A stretch of DNA of 64,000 nucleotides. Source: an uncultured Tateyamaria sp. GTDB taxonomy: Bacteria; Pseudomonadota; Alphaproteobacteria; Rhodobacterales; Rhodobacteraceae. The notes beneath the pieces are model-generated. The model was not told the DNA's origin. It ran no database searches and saw nothing but the letters and a program-made list of their open reading frames with translations. Each line of letters begins with the position of its first letter. Position 1 is the first letter of the stretch. The stretch is taken from positions 1 to 64,000 of the forward strand of contig CAJQRC010000013.1 in NCBI GenBank assembly GCA_905480645.1. Reading direction: 5' to 3'. This document shows positions 19,178-28,851 of the stretch, piece by piece. Made by a program: the position numbers and the translations under genes.

Positions 19178-20562
19178 CGCCGAGCTATAAATTTAGCGAT
19201 GCAAAATCATTACCATTTTGGTTTACAACTGTTCCGGTAACGGCCGATTGCGCACCTGCATCTCAAGATGCAACCTATGATCTGGCCATTGTTGGTGGAG
19301 GTTTTACAGGTCTTTGGAGCGCACTTAAAGCACGTGAACGCAATCCTGACGCAAAAATAGCTGTGCTTGAAGGGAAGCGATGTGGCCAAGATGCCAGCGG
19401 ACGCAGCGGTGGCTTTTGTGCACCTTCGATTTCCCATGGAGCCTCAAACGCCTTAACGCGTCATCCCAGTGAAGCGGAAACACTAATTCGTTTGGGGCAA
19501 GAGAACCTAGATGACTTCGCGCGGGACCTTGAGCGATATGAGATACAAGGTGAGTTTGAACAAGCTGGTAAGTTAAATGTTGCGACAACCCCATGGCAGA
19601 TTGAGGGCTTGCACAGCATGGCGCAAAACTACTCGCGCTTTGGTATTGCACATGAGCTGTTGGTGGGTGACGCGCTGAAGGAAAAGCTTGATAGTCCAGT
19701 CTACAGTGCAGGTCTGTTTGAGCCAAGCTATGGCCTTGTTAATCCAGCGAAGGTGGTATCTGAGCTGCGCCGCGTTTGCCTTGCACAAGGCGTCGAAATT
19801 TTTGAAAATACTCCTGTCACCTCATTGAAGCGCGACGACGACATGATGGGAGTGCAAACGCCAAGCGCTTATATCCGCGCTAAGCAGGTCATTTTGGCGA
19901 CTAACTCTGCTAAGCCACTGTTAAAGCGTCTGAGTATGTCGTTCATTCCAATTTATGACTACTCGTTGATGACCGAAACTTTGAGTGAGGAGCAGTGGGC
20001 CAGCATTGGATGGTTGGGGAGCCATGGCATTGCGGATAGTGGTAATCAGTTCCACTATTTTCGTAAGACTGCTGATAATCGGATGCTCTGGGCGGGCTTT
20101 GACGCGATCTACTATTACGGTAGTGATCGTAATGACGAGCTATTGCAACGGCCGGAAAGCTTTGCGCTTTTGGCCGACCAATTTGTTTTGGCTTTTCCAA
20201 CTTTGGCCGATGTTAAGTTTGATTTTAAATGGGGTGGCATCATTGATACCTCTGCGCGCACGACGTTCTTTTCAGGTTTGGCGCATCGCGGGCAGGTGGC
20301 TTATGCGATGGGATTTACTGGGCAAGGGGTTACGGCCAGCAGGTTTGCGGCATTGACGATGCTGGACCGGCTTGGGTCTTTTAACACTGAACGTACGCGT
20401 CTAAAAATGCCACGCAGGTTTGCTATACCTTTCCCGCCCGAACCACTGCGTAGTGCGGCGGTAAAATTGGCGCAAAAAAGCTTGGCTCAGGAGGACGCAA
20501 CGGGCAAGCGCGGGGGCTTCTTGAAGCTTCTGGATACCTTTGGAATCGGTTTTGATTCTTGA
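19174..20562 (+). CDS. FAD-dependent oxidoreductase (DAO family, PuuB-like)
   Basis: YDLAIVGGGFTGLWSALKARERNPDAKIAVLEGKRCGQDASGRSGGFC dinucleotide-binding motif; C-terminal MGFTGQGVTASRFAA. Confidence 0.88.
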   Translation: MTPSYKFSDAKSLPFWFTTVPVTADCAPASQDATYDLAIVGGGFTGLWSALKARERNPDAKIAVLEGKRCGQDASGRSGGFCAPSISHGASNALTRHPSEAETLIRLGQENLDDFARDLERYEIQGEFEQAGKLNVATTPWQIEGLHSMAQNYSRFGIAHELLVGDALKEKLDSPVYSAGLFEPSYGLVNPAKVVSELRRVCLAQGVEIFENTPVTSLKRDDDMMGVQTPSAYIRAKQVILATNSAKPLLKRLSMSFIPIYDYSLMTETLSEEQWASIGWLGSHGIADSGNQFHYFRKTADNRMLWAGFDAIYYYGSDRNDELLQRPESFALLADQFVLAFPTLADVKFDFKWGGIIDTSARTTFFSGLAHRGQVAYAMGFTGQGVTASRFAALTMLDRLGSFNTERTRLKMPRRFAIPFPPEPLRSAAVKLAQKSLAQEDATGKRGGFLKLLDTFGIGFDS

Positions 20563-20769
20563 GGAGCTCCTGTGATCAGGATTGCTATTTATACTGTATG
20601 CGCAAGCGCAATACGACCTGAAGCTCTCTGATTTAGATTGTTTAAATTTCTGCAAATCAGTTTGACGCGTGCAAAACTCAACAGCCGGACCTCTTTTGAG
20701 ACCCATGATGAGGATGCGAATGTCTGTCATTCAGCGAAACAAAAAATTGCCTACCTCCTTCAAGAAAGT

Positions 20770-21221
20770 TTAATCTGACAGAACCAAGTTGTTTCTGTCT
20801 TGTGCGGCAAGCCATAGCTGGAAATCACGAGTTGTGCCTTCATAATCGTCTTCTGCTAAAGGACCCGAAAGCGCGTTGTCTGATCCGAGTGCGATTTGCA
20901 TACGTTCCAGTTTTTCTCAATCCTCTTGATTGACCTTATCCCAAAGCATAATGCGCGCTAAAATCGTGTCTTGTTGCAGGTCATCACCGTAGATAGACAA
21001 CGTCCATTCCACCTGAATTTGCACCGCATTTAACGGAAAAATACTAAGCGACACAAGCAAAGTTGCAGCCTGACTAGCAAGCAGAGTAGGAAAATTGCAA
21101 AAAGCGTGGATCTAAGCCGTTCGTCATTAGTTAGGGTTGGAGCGCCCATGCCGCGCAATACGGTCTCTGCTTCATACTCAAATTGTTTTTGAGATGTATA
21201 AAATGCACCGGGCATGGTCAT
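20770..21221 (-). pseudogene. Decayed Rieske non-heme iron oxygenase alpha subunit
   Basis: N-terminal piece MPGAFYTSQKQFEYEAETVLRGMG from 21221; C-terminal piece in another frame VQIQVEWTLSIYGDDLQQDTILARIMLWDKVNQED*EKLERMQIALGSDNALSGPLAEDDYEGTTRDFQLWLAAQDRN with in-frame TGA at 20917-20919. Confidence 0.65.
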
Positions 21222-21280
21222 GGGCCGATCTGCAGGAAGGGCTGCGATTGCTTATAATTGCTCTGACAAAACCGATATAG

Positions 21281-22450
21281 TTAGGCCCCTTGGTCAATGC
21301 TGAGTTGGAAAGATGTATCCATTTGGCTCATGAGATATTGCGCGAAATCAAAGTTGGGTCGTTCAAGGTGGGATAGGTGCCCAGGTGTTGCTCCGTCTGC
21401 TGAAAGGCCGCGATAAACCTTTTCGGTGCAGCCACGATCCTCTATGTTCACATCATCCAGAAGGGTCTTGAGATCAATCAGATTTTGATGCGCTTCCACA
21501 TCATCCTTGTAGTCATCAGACATGCCACCACCAAAGCGGATCTTTACTTGCCCCGGTCCCTTTGGATGCAGGCTTAGATACCAGAAATATCCAGGGGTAA
21601 GGGTGATCAGCAGACTAGGATAAATCGCAAGCAGAAACGTTGTTCGGCGTTCGTCCCCTTGTAAACGTTTGTTGTAAGGGTGTGCCAATGCGATGCGCAG
21701 GGACTCTTCTTTGAGGATGGTGTGATAGTTAAATGCCTTGCGCCCGGGCGGACAGATCATCTCATCCAATCTAGAAAGCCCACCGATGGTACCCGCGTGG
21801 CAGACTGGCAGATGGTAGCTTTCCATGAAATTTTCGGCCAACACCTTCCAGTTTGTGTCCCAAAGGTGTTCTTCAAAGAATGTTTCCGTATAATTAGTCA
21901 TGTCGTAGCCTGAGACCAGATCTGCGACTTCGCTCAATTCTTCGGCAACAGGCCGGGCATTAGGGTTCAAGGTGATAAACACCCACCCCAACCAGTCTTC
22001 ACAGGTAATATTGGGCAGACTGTATTCATCTTTACAGAATGCTTTATTGCCGTCCATCGCCGGGGCGCCACGCAGGCTGCCATCAAGATTGTAAGTCCAT
22101 GCGTGGTAAGGACAAACAATTGTTCTCGCGTTGCCGCGTCCATGCAAAAGAGTAGACATTCGGTGGCGGCACACGTTTGAATATGCTCGTAGGGTGCTGT
22201 CTTTGTCGCGTAAAACGATGATTGGCTGGCTCGCCAGTTCACAGGTCACATAGTCGCCTACTTTAGCCAATGCACTTGCCCGCCCAACGCAGAACCAAGA
22301 TTTCTTAAATACGTTCTCCAGCTCTGCATCATGAAAAGTGTCAGAAGTATATACCTCAGGCGGCATTGCGCGCGCTTCATCAAACGGAACAGAGACATTG
22401 GCGCGCAAAGCTTCGATTGGGTTTGGAATTGGTTTAGTTCTGTTCATCAC
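21281..22450 (-). CDS. Rieske non-heme iron oxygenase alpha subunit
   Basis: Rieske motif CRHRMSTLLHGRGNARTIVCPYHAWTYNLDGSL; NWKVLAENFMESYHLPVCHAGT mononuclear iron motif. Confidence 0.93.
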   Translation of the reverse strand: MMNRTKPIPNPIEALRANVSVPFDEARAMPPEVYTSDTFHDAELENVFKKSWFCVGRASALAKVGDYVTCELASQPIIVLRDKDSTLRAYSNVCRHRMSTLLHGRGNARTIVCPYHAWTYNLDGSLRGAPAMDGNKAFCKDEYSLPNITCEDWLGWVFITLNPNARPVAEELSEVADLVSGYDMTNYTETFFEEHLWDTNWKVLAENFMESYHLPVCHAGTIGGLSRLDEMICPPGRKAFNYHTILKEESLRIALAHPYNKRLQGDERRTTFLLAIYPSLLITLTPGYFWYLSLHPKGPGQVKIRFGGGMSDDYKDDVEAHQNLIDLKTLLDDVNIEDRGCTEKVYRGLSADGATPGHLSHLERPNFDFAQYLMSQMDTSFQLSIDQGA

Positions 22451-22673
22451 TCTGGTCCCATTTTCATGCTGAGGCAGAGTTAGAATCGCTTTAGTTGTTT
22501 TGAATTTCTATCGGATTTACGACATGCGCCATGTCGTGTCACTCCTGCGATAAATTATGACGCAACTCCTAGGACTACCTTAACCTATGCCCCAACACTA
22601 AAACTGCTAGATTTAATGCGCATAATGCAACTAAACAGATAAACTAAATGTTGTATAGACCGATTTAAATTTT

Positions 22674-23738
22674 CTAAATTACGCACCCTCGGGCATCAAT
22701 TTGCAATTCTGCAAGACTTCCGTTTTCATCTTCAATCCAAATATCATCAAACATGTTCGACACCACACATACATGGTTTGGCACGATCCTGATGCGCTCA
22801 CCAATGACAAGTTGCCTTTCTGGGGTAACCGCCAAAACGCCGTGTTCTTCGCTTAGACCAACTATTTTAATTTCTGGTTTGCCAACAACATGGCCATAAT
22901 CAGAGAAGCCCAAAAGATCAGAGGTCAGTACCTTTGATCCTGCATCGATGATTGCGCGGTCAGGCGTAGGTATACTGACGACCGTTGCTAGAACATGACC
23001 TGCACATTCACCCCATGTACAAGTCCCGCGCTGGACCAGTGAACGGTCGTTATAGATATAGGTTCCAATGCGGTATTCGGTAATGATACCAGCTGTAGTT
23101 GCATTCCACATATCTGGTGAGCCACCTGATGAAACGACTGGACACACAATTCCTTTTGCGCCCAGAAGCTGTTTTGTATCTCGCATAAATTGTGCTGCAT
23201 CCTTGCTGCCGTTTGCCGCTGGGTATGTCATCAAGCCCCCAAAGATTAAGCCAGATATGTGAGAAATTTTTTCAGCTAATTCCAAAGCTGCCTTTGGAGT
23301 TTGCACTCCACAACGCCCAGCACCCGTATCACATTCAACTAAAATAGTGAGTGGGAGCGGTGCCGCTTCAAAGGCTTGTCCTAATCCCTGAATTACTTCT
23401 GCATTGTCCGCAACGACCGATAAAGCGGCAAGACGGCTTGATAGGGCACGCAGGCGGCCCAGTTTTTCAGGGCCAATAATGTTGAAGGTGATCAAAATAT
23501 CATTAATTCCGGAATTGATCATCGCTTCAGCTTCGCTAATTTTTTGGCATGTGATACCGATTGCGCCTGCTGCCATTTGAGCTTTGGCAAAATGGATGGA
23601 TTTGTGGGTTTTAATATGTGGGCGCAGCGCAAGGCCAACTTCGTTACAATGGCTTTGGAACGCTGTTATATTCCTTAGTGCGACAGCTTCATTAACGATA
23701 AATGTGGGTGTATTGACCGAGGTTACGTTATCAACCAT
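22674..23738 (-). CDS. PLP-dependent D-serine dehydratase / D-threonine aldolase family enzyme
   Basis: LRPHIKTHKSIHFAKAQ (PLP lysine), GITCQKISEAE, VPNHVCVVSN C-terminal metal-site-like motif. Confidence 0.85.
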   Translation of the reverse strand: MVDNVTSVNTPTFIVNEAVALRNITAFQSHCNEVGLALRPHIKTHKSIHFAKAQMAAGAIGITCQKISEAEAMINSGINDILITFNIIGPEKLGRLRALSSRLAALSVVADNAEVIQGLGQAFEAAPLPLTILVECDTGAGRCGVQTPKAALELAEKISHISGLIFGGLMTYPAANGSKDAAQFMRDTKQLLGAKGIVCPVVSSGGSPDMWNATTAGIITEYRIGTYIYNDRSLVQRGTCTWGECAGHVLATVVSIPTPDRAIIDAGSKVLTSDLLGFSDYGHVVGKPEIKIVGLSEEHGVLAVTPERQLVIGERIRIVPNHVCVVSNMFDDIWIEDENGSLAELQIDARGCVI

Positions 23739-25200
23739 GAGGGTTTTCCACGCGAGGCCAGATGTCTCTGGTCAGATTGCTATAGGAGTTGGTCTTGGGG
23801 TCGTTGGGATAGGGGCCATCCACTGCAGCGTATAGAATATCTTGCGAAATCCGAGAAAATGCATCGTAAAAATGGTTGGTTGATTTAACGATCAGGGTTT
23901 TCTTACTCTTAGGGTTGATTCCAAAGTTGGAAAAAATGTCTGGGTTGAAGACCTGACTTCTTACAGAGTTTAATATGACGTCGATCCCACCCACTTCAAT
24001 CCATACTGCGTCACCTAAAGGGACAATACTCTGACCAAAGCTTTGGACTGCGTCACGCACAGCTCTCCTAACGATGACGTATGCGTCCATGGGCTCACCG
24101 GCAAACTTGGACATTTTGGCGCCAAAGCGCAGCTGAAATTGGGCACCCTCTCCAGCAGAAAAACAAGTGCGGACAGCAATTGGATCCCAGATGGTTGCTA
24201 AGGCGGCATTCTTAATCCTGCGACGCAACAGTTCTCGTAATAAAATCGTGGAATCCCCTGGAACGCCGCCGCCGGGATTGTCCCATATGTCTGCAATCAC
24301 CACAGGCACCGCTTTGGACACTTCAGCTTTATCAAAAGCTTCGTTTAAAGTTAGAAATTCGGGTCGTGTCTTACCGCGCATCGAGAATAATTCAGCCCCT
24401 AGCTCTGCGGCTAGTCGGTCACCGCCGCTTTGGTCATTATCTGTCACAACAACAACCCGCGACCCAAGGTCAGGCACATCACCAGCCATAAACCCGTGAA
24501 TGACTGAGATAGATAGAACTGACCCCTGCCCCTCAAGCGCTTTAATCTTGTCGACAAACCCGCGCATCGGCTCTCGGCTAGTTGGTAAAACTTCGATCAT
24601 TTTACAATCAAAGCTGCTGATCACAGGGTTAATGTCACCCAGTGACGTGCGGTGCACCAAGGTCATTAAGTTTTCGGCTACTTCAACAAAATCAGTATGT
24701 GGAAATTCTTTAAAAATTGTTATCAAATTTGTATTTTCTATCCAGCGTTTGGAAAGATGGCTGTGTGGATCAAAGGTTGCGCCAATAATTGCCGCTGTGC
24801 CAACAATCTCGCGCACTGCGGCCAGCAATTCCCCCTCACAGTCCAGACAGCCTTGCGAAACCATGGCACCATGTAGGCCAAGGATGACGATGTTGACAGG
24901 CATAGCTGTCCGGAGTTCTGTCAGGAGTTGGTCACGCAGAAATTCCCATGTCTGCTGATTTACAATGCCTCCTGGTTCTGCCCAAGATGCGGTTCCTTCA
25001 ACGATTTGCCAGTTAAACTCTGCCGCACGAGCGCGAGCGGCTGGGTAAACGGCACTGCACAAAGTCGGCGTCTTTGGGTGCATGCCGGGAGGGGCATAGA
25101 AGCTTTCTTTGAAATCCAGAATATCCGTTCTCAGCGGTGAAAAAGTGTTGGTTTCTGTCGCGATTGAGCCTAAAAAAACGCGCTTGGAACTTTGCATCAC
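23731..25200 (-). CDS. M81 family metallopeptidase (MlrC-like)
   Basis: GSIATETNTFSPLRTD; ILGLHGAMVSQGCLDCEGELLAAVREIVG; ATFDPHSHLSKR; DIWDNPGGGVPGDST. Confidence 0.9.
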   Translation of the reverse strand: MMQSSKRVFLGSIATETNTFSPLRTDILDFKESFYAPPGMHPKTPTLCSAVYPAARARAAEFNWQIVEGTASWAEPGGIVNQQTWEFLRDQLLTELRTAMPVNIVILGLHGAMVSQGCLDCEGELLAAVREIVGTAAIIGATFDPHSHLSKRWIENTNLITIFKEFPHTDFVEVAENLMTLVHRTSLGDINPVISSFDCKMIEVLPTSREPMRGFVDKIKALEGQGSVLSISVIHGFMAGDVPDLGSRVVVVTDNDQSGGDRLAAELGAELFSMRGKTRPEFLTLNEAFDKAEVSKAVPVVIADIWDNPGGGVPGDSTILLRELLRRRIKNAALATIWDPIAVRTCFSAGEGAQFQLRFGAKMSKFAGEPMDAYVIVRRAVRDAVQSFGQSIVPLGDAVWIEVGGIDVILNSVRSQVFNPDIFSNFGINPKSKKTLIVKSTNHFYDAFSRISQDILYAAVDGPYPNDPKTNSYSNLTRDIWPRVENPHG

Positions 25201-26009
25201 ACGAGCTCCCTTCCGGTTTTGACTCTTGGAATAGAGCTGAGAAGTTTGCGAGTGTATTCATGTTTGGGCGCTTCAAATATTTCATTTTTCAGGCCAATTT
25301 CCACGATTTTTCCCTCATGCATGACTGCCACTCGATTGCTGATGTGGCGCACAACACCCAAATCATGGCTGATGAACAGCATCGATATACCACTATCCTG
25401 TTGCAGTTTTTTGATCAGGTTCAGCACCTGCGCCTGAATAGATACGTCTAACGCTGATACGGCCTCATCCGCGATTACCAGTTTGGGTTTAAGAATCATA
25501 ACGCGTGCAATCCCGATGCGTTGGCGCTGACCGCCAGAAAACTCATGTGGATGGCGTTTCATAACCATTGGGTCCATTCCAACCGTTTCCAGCATTATTG
25601 CTATTTTGTTGCGTGCCTCTTCCCAGGTGCTGCATAAGCCGTGGATAAACAATGGCTCGCCTAAGGTCTGCTCAATTTTGAGGCGTGGGTTAAGCGAGGC
25701 AAATGGATCTTGAAAGATCATTTGAATTTCTCGCCGTAATGGACGGAATTCAGAAGATGACATCATTAAAAAATCTTGACCTTCAAACAAAGCATGTCCC
25801 GATGTTGCTTGTTCTAGGTGAGTAAGAGTACGTCCGACTGTGGATTTGCCACACCCAGATTCACCCACAAGGCTAAGGACTTCACCAGGAGCAATTTCGA
25901 AAGAAACTCCATCAACAGCTTTGATTACCTGCTTTTTGCCAAATGGCCACAGTGATTTGGTGTGGTAATGTTTTTTGAGATCAACAATACTCAGCAACGG
26001 CTCACTCAT
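25197..26009 (-). CDS. dppF: Di/oligopeptide ABC ATP-binding protein (DppF/OppF-like)
   Basis: [50 protein letters not shown]. Start at MSEPLLS. Confidence 0.9.
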   Translation of the reverse strand: MSEPLLSIVDLKKHYHTKSLWPFGKKQVIKAVDGVSFEIAPGEVLSLVGESGCGKSTVGRTLTHLEQATSGHALFEGQDFLMMSSSEFRPLRREIQMIFQDPFASLNPRLKIEQTLGEPLFIHGLCSTWEEARNKIAIMLETVGMDPMVMKRHPHEFSGGQRQRIGIARVMILKPKLVIADEAVSALDVSIQAQVLNLIKKLQQDSGISMLFISHDLGVVRHISNRVAVMHEGKIVEIGLKNEIFEAPKHEYTRKLLSSIPRVKTGRELV

Positions 26010-26980
26010 GGTGCAACCTTTCCGGGAAAGTGGCATTGGACAGAATGGCCATGTTTGAACTCAGTTTCTTTAGGTACTGTAGTTAAGCATAATTCTGTCG
26101 CTGAAGCGCAGCGCGGATGGAAAGCACAGCCGGTTAACTCCTCCTCCAATGTGGGGACCCGCCCTGGTATCGCCTCAAGCCAATCAACGTCGCTATCCAC
26201 CACCGGCATCGAATTTAATAACCCACGTGTATAAGGGTGGGCCAATTCCAAAAATAGACTTTCTGTTTCAGCGGCCTCTGCCACGCGGCCACGATACATC
26301 ACCGCAACTTTATTACTGGTTTCAGAGATCACCCCTAGGTCATGGCTGATAAGTATGATGGCTGTCCCCATACGGGTCTGCAGATCAGCCATCAGATCAA
26401 GCACTTCTTTCTGGACTGTTACATCCAACGCAGTCGTTGGCTCGTCTGCGATCAACAATTTGGGATCACAGGATAAAGCCATTGCAATCATGACCCGCTG
26501 GCGTTGTCCACCAGACATCTGATGGGGAAAGCTATCAACACGTTCAGACGGATTTGGGATGCGCACAAGGCTCAGTAATTCAACCACACGGTCACGTGCC
26601 TGTGCCTTGGTCATTTTCTGATGCTGCCGAATGTTTTCAATGATCTGATCGCCAATGCGGTAGACTGGGTTGAGGCTCGTCATTGGTTCCTGGAAAATCA
26701 TTGCCATCTGGTTGCCCATAATAGAGCGCCGCTCACGCTCAGACAGCGTCAATAGATCCATACCATCAAAGCGAATACTGCCGCCAGTGATCCGCACGGT
26801 GGTACCCCCCAAAAGTCCCATTATTGCAAGCGCAGTAAGGCTTTTTCCACAACCGCTTTCGCCAACGATACCAAGAGTTTCATTATCATCGACGCTAAAG
26901 GATACGCTTTGAACAACTGGTAAGAGCTTACCCTTTGCACTGACTGCTATCTCAAGATTTTGAACCTCCAGCAATGCCAT
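26006..26980 (-). CDS. dppD: Di/oligopeptide ABC ATP-binding protein (DppD/OppD-like)
   Basis: [57 protein letters not shown]-terminal GCAFHPRCASATELC. Start at MALLEVQN. Confidence 0.9.
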   Translation of the reverse strand: MALLEVQNLEIAVSAKGKLLPVVQSVSFSVDDNETLGIVGESGCGKSLTALAIMGLLGGTTVRITGGSIRFDGMDLLTLSERERRSIMGNQMAMIFQEPMTSLNPVYRIGDQIIENIRQHQKMTKAQARDRVVELLSLVRIPNPSERVDSFPHQMSGGQRQRVMIAMALSCDPKLLIADEPTTALDVTVQKEVLDLMADLQTRMGTAIILISHDLGVISETSNKVAVMYRGRVAEAAETESLFLELAHPYTRGLLNSMPVVDSDVDWLEAIPGRVPTLEEELTGCAFHPRCASATELCLTTVPKETEFKHGHSVQCHFPGKVAP

Positions 26981-26984
26981 GTGA

Positions 26985-27836
26985 TCAGACCCCCGAAATA
27001 TCGTCTTTAAAGCGCGGATCGATGCTGTCACGAAGCGCGTCACCCACAAGGTTCATGGAAAAAACTGAAAGCACAATTAGTATGCCAGGATAGATTAGAA
27101 GCCATGGTGCGCGGGTGACATAGATGCGTTCTTCAGACAGCATGTTGCCCCAACTTGGCACTTCGGGCGGTAAGCCGAGACCTAGAAAATCAAGAGCAGC
27201 AGCCTGCAACTGAGCAAAGGCAAATATGAAGCTTGCTTGCACCAGCAAAGGTGAGACGAGGTTGGGTAGAATGTGACGAAAGAGAATGGAAAGGTTCCCA
27301 ACGCCAGAGCAGACAGCGGCATCGACGAACACTTCGCCCTTCAACTTTAATGTCATGCCGAAGAGGATGCGGGCGGTGGTTGTGGCGTAGACAATACCAA
27401 TCACGAGGATCGTGTTAAATACACTTCTTTCCAGCAATGTGATTAAGACAAGTGCCATTAGCAAAGCTGGGAAGGCCATCAGGACATCCACACCACGCAT
27501 AAGAAAATGGCCCAACTTAGTAAAATAGGCCGAGACCATGCCAATTAAGCCACCTGCCAAAAGGGCGACAACAACGCTTCCCGTACCAATGATCACCGTC
27601 ATTCGAGCGCCATATACTGCGCGCGAGAACGTATCTCGGCCAAAGTGGTCTGTACCAAAGAGGTTTGGCCAACCCGGTTTTGCCAAACGGCCTACCGGAT
27701 CAATCTCAAGCGGATCAAAGGGCGCTATTAGTGGTGCCGCTATTGCTGCGACAGCTATCATGACGAGCCAAAGAAAACCTAATGTAGCAAGCCTGCGGCC
27801 GGCAAATGCAGCCTGGAGGAAATTCATGGCGTTCAT
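26985..27836 (-). CDS. dppC: Di/oligopeptide ABC permease (DppC-like)
   Basis: LFGTDHFGRDTFSRAVYGAR and LGLGLPPEVPSWGNML motifs. Confidence 0.92.
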   Translation of the reverse strand: MNAMNFLQAAFAGRRLATLGFLWLVMIAVAAIAAPLIAPFDPLEIDPVGRLAKPGWPNLFGTDHFGRDTFSRAVYGARMTVIIGTGSVVVALLAGGLIGMVSAYFTKLGHFLMRGVDVLMAFPALLMALVLITLLERSVFNTILVIGIVYATTTARILFGMTLKLKGEVFVDAAVCSGVGNLSILFRHILPNLVSPLLVQASFIFAFAQLQAAALDFLGLGLPPEVPSWGNMLSEERIYVTRAPWLLIYPGILIVLSVFSMNLVGDALRDSIDPRFKDDISGV

Positions 27837-28780
27837 TTTAGCGATACCCTCGGGTCTAGCCGTGCATAGGCGAGGTCCACAGCTAAGTTGATAACCATAT
27901 AAAGAACCACAATTACAAGGATGACGCCTTGGATGACCGGATAATCTCGGCGCAAGATAGATTGAACGACAAGCCGTCCAATTCCGGGAAGTGAGAACAC
28001 AGTCTCAGTCACGACGGCCTCAGATATCAGAGCAGCAAAGGTAAAGCCGAACGCTGCAGCAACAGCGATTAGAGCGTTTCGGAAGATGTGCTTGATGGCT
28101 ACCCGCGTTGGATGCAGCCCTTTCGCGCGGGCTGTGCGAACATGATCCTCGCGCGAAACGTCTAGCATGGAGGCGCGGACCAACCGAATAATCAAAGCGG
28201 TGTTTGGCGCGGCCAAGGTCAGGCTTGGAAGTAGAAGATATCGTAAATTGGTAATGCCGCCGTGATCCGACAAGGATGGAAAGCCAGAGCTAGGGAACCA
28301 ACCCAGCGTCACTGAAAAGATCATAATCAGATAAAGGCCAAGCCAGAAGGTCGGGATGGATGCGGCTAGCATTGCTCCGCTTGAGGTCATCTGATCAATC
28401 CAAGTACCGTGTTTGGTTGCAGACAGAATGCCAATTGGCAACCCTATGAGTATGATCCAAATCATCGTCATACTTGCGAGCAAGATCGACGTTTCAGCCC
28501 CGCTACCGATGACTGATAAGACAGGTTCACCAAAAAAAATTGAAGTGCCAAGATCGCCTTTTAAGACATTACTCAGCCAAATGAAATATTGAATGTATAA
28601 GGGATGGTCAAATCCCATTTCGGAAGAAAGCTGTGCTACCTCTTCCGGTGTTGCAGTGTCACCCAATAAGATAGCGGCAGGGTCGCCGGGAATCAGGTGC
28701 ACAAAAAGAAACACCAAAATTGAGGCTGCCAGAAGCGTTGGGATCAGAGTCAAAAGGCGTTTAGCGGTATACGCCAGCAT
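27833..28780 (-). CDS. dppB: Di/oligopeptide ABC permease (DppB-like)
   Basis: FLFVHLIPGDPAAILLG; VRTARAKGLHPTRVAIKHIFRNALI; start at MLAYTAKRLL. Confidence 0.92.
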   Translation of the reverse strand: MLAYTAKRLLTLIPTLLAASILVFLFVHLIPGDPAAILLGDTATPEEVAQLSSEMGFDHPLYIQYFIWLSNVLKGDLGTSIFFGEPVLSVIGSGAETSILLASMTMIWIILIGLPIGILSATKHGTWIDQMTSSGAMLAASIPTFWLGLYLIMIFSVTLGWFPSSGFPSLSDHGGITNLRYLLLPSLTLAAPNTALIIRLVRASMLDVSREDHVRTARAKGLHPTRVAIKHIFRNALIAVAAAFGFTFAALISEAVVTETVFSLPGIGRLVVQSILRRDYPVIQGVILVIVVLYMVINLAVDLAYARLDPRVSLK

Positions 28781-28811
28781 ATCAACCTCAATTGACTGGA
28801 ATAAGTGAGTT

Positions 28812-28841
28812 AGCCCCCCACCTAAAGATGGGCAGGAGGCT
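28812..28841 (-). terminator. Hairpin directly downstream of dppA-like gene
   Basis: Minus strand AGCCTCCTGCC-CATCTTTA-GGTGGGGGGCT, 11 pairs including wobbles. Confidence 0.55.
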
Positions 28842-28851
28842 GGGGAGAACC

